Source of the DNA: Bryobacteraceae bacterium
GTDB taxonomy: Bacteria > Acidobacteriota > Terriglobia > Bryobacterales > Bryobacteraceae
Direction of reading: 5' to 3'
DNA length: 55,670 bases
Assembly (NCBI GenBank): GCA_030041985.1
Contig: JASIAM010000286.1
Span: 1 to 55,670, forward strand
Part shown: one piece after another, positions 49,354 to 55,670 of the stretch
Position numbering within the stretch: position 1 is the first letter of the stretch
Layout: the number at the start of each line of letters is the position of its first letter
Program-made: the position numbers and the translations under genes
Notes under the pieces: generated by a model
Database searches by the model: none
What the model was told of the DNA's origin: nothing
The model's input: the letters and a program-made list of their open reading frames with translations, nothing else

Positions 49354-50364
49354 TCACGGGCCCAGCCGAACTTGCGAGTCATCGCTGGCGAAGGGGCGGG
49401 TCTTGAGCCAGGAGGTCCATCCCAAGCGGGCTTGCCCCAGGCGCGTTTCCGGAACGGCCACTGCTTGTAATGTGAGCCGGAACGCGAATTCGAATTCCGG
49501 GCCGGCATAAAAGCGCGTCAATTCGCAAAGCGGGGGATAGGCCGTTCCGGAAGGCAGAAAATCGAAGAATTGGGCTTGCGTCAGGGGACCAAGCTGTACC
49601 AGGAACGACCCCTGTTGATCCCAGATTCGCGTTCCGATCGATGCGCTCATGCCCAGCACCTGATTGCGCCCGCGCACTTTGCCCATGCGGGTCCATTCGC
49701 TGGGCTCGAGCGGCCGCCAGCGCCCCACTAACTGGCGCACGCGCACGTTTACCTGAAAATGGCACGCCAGTAAACGCTCGAGGCCCACGGCGGAGCGCGG
49801 GTGCTGGGAGAGAATGCCGGCAGTATAGAGGAGCGCGCGGTCGGGGATGCGCATGCGCCCGCGCAGTGGCGCGAGGCCCAGGCCGAAAAACGAGTAAAGG
49901 TACCGCGCAACCGGCGTCTGGCCGGGCGCCTGCGTGGTGAGCGCCGGCCGATGCATTTTGCGCGCCTGGTACATAAGGCTGACCAGCCGGTGGTTGAAGG
50001 TATCCAGAAAATCGCGCGCCGCAAAATCCCGGCTGCGAATACGTTCCAGCAGCAGTTCGGTATCGGGAATGGCGAGAGGACCGAAGGCGCCCGCGAGGCC
50101 CATGAAATTCACGGTCATTTCCGCCGGTGCATCCGCCTCTACTGCCGGCACGATCTGTTGCACTTCGCTTGCGGGAAAATCGAGAGCCACGCGGGAACGG
50201 AAACGAACCGCTTCTCGCTCCGGTTCCGATCCTTGCCCGGGAGATTCTGCTTCCGGCCGCAGGGTTTCGAGCAAACGAACCGCCTGAAAGAAGTCGAAAC
50301 GATACGGTTCGGCAAACAGCCACTCTTCGACGGACCGTTCGCCCTGCCATCCGAAAGCGGCCAC
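49354..50364 (-). CDS. tssG: TssG, type VI baseplate subunit
   Basis: A 336-residue TssG (VCA0111/ImpH family). FAEPYRFDFFQAVRLLETL at the N-terminus, VNFMGLAGAFGPLAIPDTE, FLDTFNHRLVSLMYQARK, and RVRQLVGRWRPLEPSEWTRMG are the family landmarks. TssG forms the baseplate wedge with TssE, TssF and TssK. Those partners are not in the window, so either they lie beyond it or at another locus. The gene lies 9 bases after the DUF4157-GNAT gene. Confidence 0.9.
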   Translation of the reverse strand: MAAFGWQGERSVEEWLFAEPYRFDFFQAVRLLETLRPEAESPGQGSEPEREAVRFRSRVALDFPASEVQQIVPAVEADAPAEMTVNFMGLAGAFGPLAIPDTELLLERIRSRDFAARDFLDTFNHRLVSLMYQARKMHRPALTTQAPGQTPVARYLYSFFGLGLAPLRGRMRIPDRALLYTAGILSQHPRSAVGLERLLACHFQVNVRVRQLVGRWRPLEPSEWTRMGKVRGRNQVLGMSASIGTRIWDQQGSFLVQLGPLTQAQFFDFLPSGTAYPPLCELTRFYAGPEFEFAFRLTLQAVAVPETRLGQARLGWTSWLKTRPFASDDSQVRLGP

Positions 50365-50373
50365 GAGACGGAC

Positions 50374-51345
50374 CTAAGCCGGACGCCGCGCGAGCCGCGC
50401 TCCGGGCGACCGCCATTCCATCAGCGGGTTGCCGCGGCGAGAGAGGCCCGTGGTGCGGAAGCCCAGCTTGTGGTACATCGAGACGAGCGCGGAAGAGGGC
50501 AGACCGGCGCCCGGACTCGGCCGCGCTTCGAGATGCGTCACCGGGTAACCCTGATTCCGTGCGGTGCGGATTGCCGCCTGGACCAGTTGTGTGGCCAAGC
50601 CGTGCCGCCGGTGCTCGGGTGCGACCTGGAGATCGGAAAGGTAGGCGCCCTTTTCCGAGCGCGTCAAACGCACCGATCCTACCGGTTCCTGCCCGCCCCC
50701 CGACGACATCTGAATTTCCCACCCGGAGGGAGTGCGAACCGCGGGACCCAAGGCGTAAGCGGGCGGGGACGCCGGTTTTTGGCTGATTACCGCAGGGCCA
50801 AGGCGCGGGTTGGAGGCGCTCGCCTGATTGGTTCCCGTGGCATGCGTGTTTGCCGGCGCGCTCCGGGCAGCCGCGGCCATGCGGCCCAACCGGTCGGCTT
50901 CCGCTTCGAGAGCGTGATCCTGCACTACCGCCACTCCCGAGCCAAAAGGGTTGGCGACCCGGCCGGCACGTTGTTGCACCACATGCGCCAGCTCGTGACC
51001 GAGCAGAAACTGCCCGTGCGGCGTATGTGGATTGTATTGTCCGGGCGCGAAATGAATGTCCGATCCCCAGGTGAAAGCGATGGCGCCGATGGAGGCGGCT
51101 TCCGGACCCACATGGATGCGGACATCGGAAAAGTTCGCTCCCATAGCCTGCTCCATTTTCTCCTGCACGTCGCGCGGTAAGGGCCATCCACCCGATTTGG
51201 GCCGCAGATCCACCGGAAACGCGTCCATTCCGGGCCGAGGTTGAACGGCCGCTTTGCGCTGCAGAGTTTTTCCCAATGCGGCTCGTGAGCCGGCTGGTGA
51301 GAAGGAGCCTTGAATAGCGATGGGACTCACATCGTTCGCGGGCAT
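50374..51345 (-). CDS. DUF4157 (HExxH) - GNAT acetyltransferase fusion, candidate injected effector
   Basis: A 323-residue protein with two domains. Residues 48-135 are the eCIS-core/DUF4157 domain: PLPRDVQEKMEQAMGANFSDVRIHVG, DIHFAPGQYNPHTPHGQFLLGHELAHVVQQRAG, with HELAH at 117-121. After an Ala/Pro/Asn-rich linker, residues 185-315 form a GNAT acetyltransferase (VGSVRLTRSEKGAYLSDLQVAPEHRRHGLATQLVQAAI with the acetyl-CoA loop RRHGLA, then MYHKLGFRTTG). DUF4157 is established as a tag domain of proteins loaded in contractile injection systems. Adjacent TssG and VgrG support an effector role. No immunity gene is recognised next to it. Confidence 0.82.
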   Translation of the reverse strand: MPANDVSPIAIQGSFSPAGSRAALGKTLQRKAAVQPRPGMDAFPVDLRPKSGGWPLPRDVQEKMEQAMGANFSDVRIHVGPEAASIGAIAFTWGSDIHFAPGQYNPHTPHGQFLLGHELAHVVQQRAGRVANPFGSGVAVVQDHALEAEADRLGRMAAAARSAPANTHATGTNQASASNPRLGPAVISQKPASPPAYALGPAVRTPSGWEIQMSSGGGQEPVGSVRLTRSEKGAYLSDLQVAPEHRRHGLATQLVQAAIRTARNQGYPVTHLEARPSPGAGLPSSALVSMYHKLGFRTTGLSRRGNPLMEWRSPGARLARRPA

Positions 51346-51419
51346 GTGGGCCTCCCGGTTAGAAACGTTACAGAAGACGCATCCGAATTATACACCGGCC
51401 GCCTTTCCGTTCAGGCAGT

Positions 51420-51818
51420 TCAATTCGGGCAAGTCCGGTTCATGAGCGCGGCCATCAGCTTGTTGACGACTTCTTCACGCACCTCGTCGTCGCGGGCATC
51501 GAGCGGGGAAACCTGTATGTGTACCAGCTCATGTACGATGGTGCATTCCATATCCAGTCTCAGTTCCCCGCCATGCAGATTGTAATCCCGCGGGTCGAGG
51601 ACATCGATAGTTCCGGTCTTCGAAGCCGGGTCCCATTCGGCGCCTCCCCAGGAATTGGGCTCGAGTTGCGACTGCCGCACCAGGCGAAGCGAAAGATTCC
51701 AGTCATCCAGGCCCAAACGTTTCTGCCATGTCTTCATCTGGTGGTCCAGGTGCATTTCCAAAGGGTTTAGCGCAAAACAAGTCACGCAAGAAAACAAGAG
51801 CGCACAAACTAGCCGCAT
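51420..51818 (-). CDS. Small secreted HExxH protein
   Basis: A 132-residue protein with a signal peptide (MRLVCALLFSCVTCFALN). The zinc-protease motif HELVH lies at residues 96-100, followed by IQVSPLDARDDEVREEVVNKLM. A central beta part, GGAEWDPASKTGTIDVLDPRDYN, resembles short Sprt/anthrax-like metallopeptidase folds. A third ligand is not clear, so activity is uncertain. ATG 51818 was chosen over the TTG at 51827. It stands between the injection island and an exported protein, with its own likely promoter. Confidence 0.75.
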   Translation of the reverse strand: MRLVCALLFSCVTCFALNPLEMHLDHQMKTWQKRLGLDDWNLSLRLVRQSQLEPNSWGGAEWDPASKTGTIDVLDPRDYNLHGGELRLDMECTIVHELVHIQVSPLDARDDEVREEVVNKLMAALMNRTCPN

Positions 51819-52056
51819 GTCTAGCAATTGTACTATGGATCACGCTAGTTTGGGTAAGTACTGAACAGTTCTAGAACCGCATTCGCCCGCGAGCGTTTCG
51901 CTGGTTGGCCCAACCGGGAGGCTTGACCAGCTATGCCAATTCGAGCAATGCTTGGCTGGTGGAGGCAAACCCGAATCATACGTGCGAGCCACCCGAGCCG
52001 CTGCTGCCGCCCGCCTTTTTCTCGACCCGGCAGAAAACCATGGAATGCGAGGTCAC

Positions 52057-53043
52057 ATGAAGCAGCTTGTAACACGCCGCTCCTCGATCCAGCGGCTGTT
52101 GCTGGGATTCGGCGGCTCTGCTCTGCTACGCGCAGACGGCCTGTCCCATGCGAGCCGCCTAACCTGGGAAGTCGCCGCTACTTCCGGGCCGGGCGCGGAG
52201 AACTCCGCCCAGCGCACGTATCGAGCCGACGCGCATGTGTTGCTCTTCGGTCTTCCCTTCCTGCACCGTTCGGGCGTGGGAGGTGGCAGCGCAGTGTGGC
52301 GGGAATCGGCATTGTCTCAAGGCGGCCTGATCCGCTTTCTCGAATTCACCGGGTTTTCACTGCCGGAGCGTGCTGCCGGCCTGAACCGCCTCGGGTTCAT
52401 CCGTGAGATGTTGCGCCTCGAGAATGGCGGTGCGGCCGAATCCATTTACTTCGGCCTGATGACCTCCTCTCCGGAGGAGAGCGCCGAAGAAGCCAAGAAG
52501 GCTTTGGAATCGCACGCGAAGGAAGTGGTCTACTCCGCTATTGAAGGGCGCATTTCGCCGGATGCCGTGGAAACCGTGGGGGCGCACTTCACCGCGCCTG
52601 CTCAATGGTCCGTACGGAATCGCGATGAGCTGATCAAGGGCGCTCGCACCGCGCTCGCCGAGGCTTCCCCCAAACCCGCCGAGGGAACCCTCAATCCCGC
52701 CAGTTTGCGCGGTTCCGGCCCGGCAACTTTCCTGCAATCTCTAGCCGATATGCTGCGGGACCCCAACCGCAAGGAAACCCGGTACGTGTATAACGGCCAC
52801 GTGTATCATTTGCATGTGACGCGCTCGGAGGATCCGGAAGCGGCGGCTGGTTTTCGCGAACACGGCCTGGTTTCTGCCAATGCCGAAATCGTCCGCGCCA
52901 ATGGCCAATTGCGCCGCGAAGCCGGCGGTAAAGAGCAGAATTTCCGCTTGTGGTTTGAGGCCGGCGCCGGCATGCCGATTCCGTTGCGCATTGAGTATCA
53001 GGCAAAATCTTATCTGCGGCTGGTATTTGAAGCGGAGGCCTGA
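52057..53043 (+). CDS. Exported protein of unknown function
   Basis: A 328-residue protein not recognised. The N-terminus (QLVTRRSSIQRLLLGFGGSAL) resembles a twin-Arg-like or simple export signal. Beta-rich segments (YRADAHVLLFGLPFLHRSGV, VYNGHVYHLHVTRSEDPEAA, RLWFEAGAGMPIPLRIEYQ) suggest a lipocalin- or DUF-type barrel binding a lipid or sugar. The stretch 52480-52540 is strongly charged and helical (SAEEAKKALESHAKE). ATG 52057 has GAGGT four to five bases upstream; the frame is open to 51952, but that part is very Ala/Arg-rich. The preceding 240 bases contain no gene I can support. Confidence 0.65.
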   Translation: MKQLVTRRSSIQRLLLGFGGSALLRADGLSHASRLTWEVAATSGPGAENSAQRTYRADAHVLLFGLPFLHRSGVGGGSAVWRESALSQGGLIRFLEFTGFSLPERAAGLNRLGFIREMLRLENGGAAESIYFGLMTSSPEESAEEAKKALESHAKEVVYSAIEGRISPDAVETVGAHFTAPAQWSVRNRDELIKGARTALAEASPKPAEGTLNPASLRGSGPATFLQSLADMLRDPNRKETRYVYNGHVYHLHVTRSEDPEAAAGFREHGLVSANAEIVRANGQLRREAGGKEQNFRLWFEAGAGMPIPLRIEYQAKSYLRLVFEAEA

Positions 53044-53099
53044 ACTGAATTTCCTTCCGTTTGATTCAAACCTTGAAGCGTACCGCAAAGAGGCGGAGC

Positions 53100-53195
53100 A
53101 AAGATACGATCTGGGAAGGAACACCGCTGGGTGGGGCTCTGCACAACGGGCAGACACAAGTCGCCGAGTACCTGCGTGCTCAAGGCGCCCAATGA
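53100..53195 (+). pseudogene. Ankyrin-repeat remnant
   Basis: The 31 codons before the TGA at 53193-53195 read KDTIWEGTPLGGALHNGQTQ and VAEYLRAQGAQ. This is one C-terminal ankyrin repeat (GTPLxxAxxxGxxxVAxYLxxxGA). No start codon or earlier repeats in the frame are found, so it is the tail of a lost ankyrin gene. It lies between the exported protein and the deaminase, too short to function. Confidence 0.6.
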
Positions 53196-53213
53196 GCGCT
53201 CAGCGATAGAAGG

Positions 53214-53657
53214 ATGCCAAGCGATTCCTTTCTGCGCGCCGCCATTGAGCAAGCCCGAAAAAGCCTGGCGGAAGGCGGTATCCCGATCGGTTCCGTGCTG
53301 GTCCATGAAAGCCGCATCATCGGTGCGGGCCATAACCGGCGGGTGCAGACCGGAAGTCCGATCGATCACGGGGAGATGAACTGTCTGCGCAATGCCGGGC
53401 GGCTGCCGGCCAAGATCTACCGCCAGTGCACACTTTATTCCACGCTCTCGCCGTGTCCTATGTGCAGCGGCGCGATCGTGCTCTACCGCATTCCGCGAGT
53501 AGTCGCCGGTGAGAACCGGACCTTCCTGGGAGCCGAAGATTACCTGCGAAGCCAGGGAATCCAGGTGGATGTTGTGCAAGATGACGAGTGCATCCAACTG
53601 ATGAGGGATTTCATCAGGGCGAACCCGGAGCTGTGGAGCGAAGACATCGGGGAGTAG
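53214..53657 (+). CDS. Cytosine/nucleoside deaminase family protein
   Basis: A 147-residue zinc-dependent deaminase of the CDA fold. The zinc site is His52-x-Glu54 (DHGEMN) with Cys81 and Cys84 (SPCPMCSGAI). The sequence around it, GGIPIGSVLVHESRIIGAGHNRRVQTGSP and DECIQLMRDFIRANPELWSEDIGE, resembles yeast-type cytosine deaminases (Fcy1) more than tRNA adenosine deaminase TadA, which would have HAE. It probably converts cytosine or a related base. ATG 53214 is chosen by alignment of MPSDSFLRAAIEQARKSLAEGGIPIG. Confidence 0.85.
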   Translation: MPSDSFLRAAIEQARKSLAEGGIPIGSVLVHESRIIGAGHNRRVQTGSPIDHGEMNCLRNAGRLPAKIYRQCTLYSTLSPCPMCSGAIVLYRIPRVVAGENRTFLGAEDYLRSQGIQVDVVQDDECIQLMRDFIRANPELWSEDIGE

Positions 53658-53679
53658 ACAGGCACTGCATCGATAGAAC

Positions 53680-54561
53680 ATGGACGGAGCAATCGTTATC
53701 GACAAACCGGAGGGCTGGACCTCGCACGACGTGGTGAGTAAGGTCCGCCGCATCACCCGCGAAAAAAAGATAGGGCACCTGGGCACGCTCGATCCCATCG
53801 CCACGGGCGTGTTGCCCCTGCTGATCGGCAGCGCCACGCGGCTCGCGCAATTTTACGTGCGCGCCGACAAAATCTACGAGGGCATCATCCGCTTTGGCTG
53901 GGCGACGGACACATATGATCGCGCGGGCGAACCGGTTAGCGAAAAAATCGCGGTGGAACTCGATGCGGCCGCAATGGACGCGCTGCTCGACCGGTTTCGC
54001 GGTGAATTCCTCCAGACGCCGCCGTCCGTTTCCGCCAAGAAAATCCAAGGCAAGCGCGCTTATCAACTGGCGCGCGGCAAACAAAGCGTCACGCTGGAGC
54101 CGGTGAAGGTCCACATCTACGAATTGACCATCCTGTCGGTTGCGGGTGCGGAGTTGCGCCTGCGCGCTCACTGTTCGGGAGGCACTTACCTCCGTTCGAT
54201 TGCCCACGATCTGGGCCAGGCTCTCGGCTGCGGGGCGCACCTGCAGGAACTCCGCCGCATCGCCAGCAGCGAGTTTTCGATCGACCAGGCGCGGACTATC
54301 CAACAGCTTGAATCGCTGGCCGCTGAGGAGCGCCTTTTCGATGCCCTCATTCCCGCGTCCAGCCTGCTGCCGGGCGTGCCCGAAGTCTACGTGGACGACG
54401 TTGCTGCAGCGCAAATCCGCCACGGCCGCAATTTCCCAGCCTCGCCGTTTCGCAGCGAGCCGGCCGCGCGGCTGGTCAAGGCCGTCACCGCCAATCGCGA
54501 GCTGGTCGCTATCGGAAAGGCGGTGCTGCCTAACGTTTATCACCCCGTTGTGGTGATGTGA
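53680..54561 (+). CDS. truB: TruB, tRNA pseudouridine-55 synthase
   Basis: A 293-residue pseudouridine synthase making psi55 in the T-loop of tRNAs. The catalytic Asp38 lies in GHLGTLDPIATGVLPL; further family motifs are AYQLARGK, HCSGGTYLRSIAHDLGQALGCGAHLQELRR and the C-terminal PUA-like segment. The length is typical of the bacterial enzyme. It is followed after 7 bases by the MBL nuclease, and the usual rbfA-truB-ribF neighbourhood is not present. Confidence 0.95.
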   Translation: MDGAIVIDKPEGWTSHDVVSKVRRITREKKIGHLGTLDPIATGVLPLLIGSATRLAQFYVRADKIYEGIIRFGWATDTYDRAGEPVSEKIAVELDAAAMDALLDRFRGEFLQTPPSVSAKKIQGKRAYQLARGKQSVTLEPVKVHIYELTILSVAGAELRLRAHCSGGTYLRSIAHDLGQALGCGAHLQELRRIASSEFSIDQARTIQQLESLAAEERLFDALIPASSLLPGVPEVYVDDVAAAQIRHGRNFPASPFRSEPAARLVKAVTANRELVAIGKAVLPNVYHPVVVM

Positions 54562-54568
54562 CGTCCCC

Positions 54569-55561
54569 GTGGCCAACAATAATAAAGTGCCTCTCCTGGA
54601 GCTCATGCCCAACGGTCTGTACTGCGCCGCAGGCGATTTCTATGTAGATCCCTGGGGGCCGGCCGGGAGGGCGGTGATCACGCACGCGCATCGAGCCCAC
54701 GGCCAGGCAGCTTCATACCTGGCGGCGAAGTCCAGCGAGGCGTTGCTGCGCATGCGCCTGGGCGCCGATGCCGCGATCGAGTTCACCGAATATGGCACGC
54801 CCACAACCATCGGCGCGGCGCGCGTTTCGCTGCATCCCGCGGGGCATATACTCGGGTCGGCACAAGTGCGCATCGAGTGTGCGGGAGAAGTTTGGGTCGT
54901 TTCCGGCCATTATAAGCTTGCGCCCGATCCCACCTGCGCGCCCTTGGAGTTGTTGCGCTGCCACACGTTTGTTACCGAAGCGACCTACGGGCTGCCGATT
55001 TTCCGCTGGCCCGGCGGCACCGCAATTCGCGATGCCATCCACGAGTGGTGGCGCGCCAATCAGCAAGCCGGACAGGCGAGCCTGCTGCACGCCCATCCGG
55101 TAGGGAAGGCGCAGCGTTTGCTTGCTCTGTTGGATACTTCGATCGGCCCCATCTATTGCCACGAGGTCGTAGAAGCGATCAACGAAATCTACCGCGCACA
55201 AAGTATCGAACTGCCGCCCACCGCGCGCCTGGAAGCAGCGCAAAATTATCGCCGCGCGCTCGTGCTGGCGCCGCCTTCCACGCACAACTCGGACTGGGCG
55301 CGGCGCTTCGGGGCGGCATCGACGGCACTCGCTTCCGGCTGGATGCGCATCCGGGGAACGCGGCGGCGCCGTTCGCTCGACCGCGGCTTCGTCTTCTCGG
55401 ATCACGCCGATTGGCCCGCCCTATTGCGCGTGATCCAGGAGACCCACGCCGAGCACGTTTGGATAACTGGCGAATTTCGCGGACCGATCGCTCGTTGGAT
55501 CGAAGAGCACGGAGGCGAGGCCCTTGCAGTCGAGGGCCGGTGGGAGGAGGCCGAACCGTGA
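54569..55561 (+). CDS. Ligase-associated MBL-fold nuclease with altered metal ligands
   Basis: A 330-residue protein of the metallo-beta-lactamase 'exonuclease' family that is paired with ATP-dependent DNA ligases. The fold is clear: TEYGTPTTIGAARVSLHPAGHILGSAQVRIE, TFVTEATYGLPIFRWP, and the late RGFVFSDHADWPALL. Of the usual HxHxDH, only His39, His41 and His44 remain: it reads HAHRAH with Ala43 instead of Asp. The usual SGDYK reads SGHYK, with His114 instead of Asp. Both Asp residues normally bind the metal pair, so activity may be lost or changed. The GTG start is 7 bases after truB; the stop overlaps the next start. Confidence 0.85.
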   Translation: MANNNKVPLLELMPNGLYCAAGDFYVDPWGPAGRAVITHAHRAHGQAASYLAAKSSEALLRMRLGADAAIEFTEYGTPTTIGAARVSLHPAGHILGSAQVRIECAGEVWVVSGHYKLAPDPTCAPLELLRCHTFVTEATYGLPIFRWPGGTAIRDAIHEWWRANQQAGQASLLHAHPVGKAQRLLALLDTSIGPIYCHEVVEAINEIYRAQSIELPPTARLEAAQNYRRALVLAPPSTHNSDWARRFGAASTALASGWMRIRGTRRRRSLDRGFVFSDHADWPALLRVIQETHAEHVWITGEFRGPIARWIEEHGGEALAVEGRWEEAEP

Positions 55562-55670
55562 AGGCCTTCGCTGAACTGTACGCCGCGCTCGATGGCACCA
55601 CCAAAACCAACGCCAAGATCGCGGCCCTCAAGCGATATCTGGAAAGAACGCAGCCTGAGGACGCCGCCTG
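55558..55670 (+). CDS. ATP-dependent DNA ligase, N-terminal fragment (cut by window end)
   Basis: The visible 37 codons (KAFAELYAALDGTTKTNAKI, AALKRYLERTQPEDAA) match the N-terminal domain of bacterial ATP-dependent DNA ligases of the LigB/LigC type, which occur with the MBL nuclease and a LHR helicase. The GTG start overlaps the nuclease stop by four bases. The rest of the gene lies beyond the window, so the catalytic Lys cannot be checked. Confidence 0.7.
   Translation, partial: MKAFAELYAALDGTTKTNAKIAALKRYLERTQPEDAA

Noticed and set aside
49379-51187. 602-residue open frame on the - strand across TssG and the DUF4157 gene
   Set aside because: The protein is Arg/Gly/Ser-rich without domains, a typical shadow in GC-rich DNA; both real genes have clear homology in other frames.
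51819-52056. Possible short coding frame between the secreted HExxH protein and the exported protein
   Set aside because: One frame is open for about 50 codons, but it lacks a start codon with a ribosome site and shows no similarity I recognise; I see no supported gene here.

Overview
The window reads as a high-GC chromosome segment from Acidobacteriota, most likely the Solibacter/Bryobacter branch. The best marker is the secreted protein at 42013-44400, which carries the C-terminal domain (VLNAASY ... FGQNLGP ... QVNVMVP) that I know as very expanded in Candidatus Solibacter. A group 1h-type uptake hydrogenase in a soil-type aerobe agrees with this. Coding density is very high: no gap between genes exceeds about 270 bases, and I saw no tRNA, rRNA, CRISPR array, prophage or intact insertion sequence.

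Layout. (1) 2-4277: a stress-type group with an SDR oxidoreductase (cut by the window edge), a ThDP enzyme of the pyruvate oxidase type, a manganese catalase, a small conserved protein whose ribosome binding site lies in a strong hairpin, and an Nramp metal transporter reduced to its two ends. (2) 4294-20540: a glycan cluster, almost all on the + strand and translationally coupled. It holds a PIG-L deacetylase, six glycosyltransferases on the + strand (one with a frameshift, four CgeB-like in tandem) plus one heptosyltransferase-like protein on the - strand. It also holds two sugar epimerases, a B12/radical SAM enzyme, a nucleotidyltransferase, a methyltransferase, a CelD/FemAB-like acyltransferase and two related glycosidase-like barrels. 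One barrel is fused to a CDP-paratose 2-epimerase and has lost both catalytic glutamates; the other keeps both but is circularly permuted. I consider this the most novel part. (3) 20621-21811: a Kef-type cation/proton antiporter.

(4) 35785 down to 21825, all on the - strand: a complete hydrogenase operon in the order HupF-like, small subunit, large subunit, Cys-less NifU-like protein, two conserved accessory proteins, a third accessory protein, a 36-residue membrane peptide, maturation protease, HypC, HypD, HypE, tandem SIS protein, HypF, HypA, HypB. The small subunit has the CxxD motif typical of high-affinity, oxygen-insensitive group 1h enzymes, so the operon probably oxidises atmospheric H2. 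Two kinds of repeat sit in it: a covarying double hairpin present twice (once inside a coding region) and a snap-back repeat. (5) 35945-45798: ClpB, a small membrane protein, a cyclophilin with a broken protease-like tail, a TMTC-like glycosyltransferase-C/TPR protein, the Solibacter-type secreted protein, an ECF sigma factor with its zinc anti-sigma factor, and a PNPOx-like protein.

(6) 51345 down to 46539: a small type VI/contractile-injection island with a DUF4157-GNAT fusion (candidate effector), TssG, VgrG, a PAAR-like DUF4280 protein and a SPOR protein, without the sheath, tube or ATPase genes in view. (7) 51420-55670: a secreted HExxH protein, an unknown exported protein, an ankyrin remnant, a cytosine-deaminase-like enzyme, TruB, an MBL-fold ligase-associated nuclease with altered metal ligands, and the start of an ATP-dependent DNA ligase.

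All family assignments come from reading the translated sequences; no database search was run. DUF/TIGR labels are from memory and should be treated as such.
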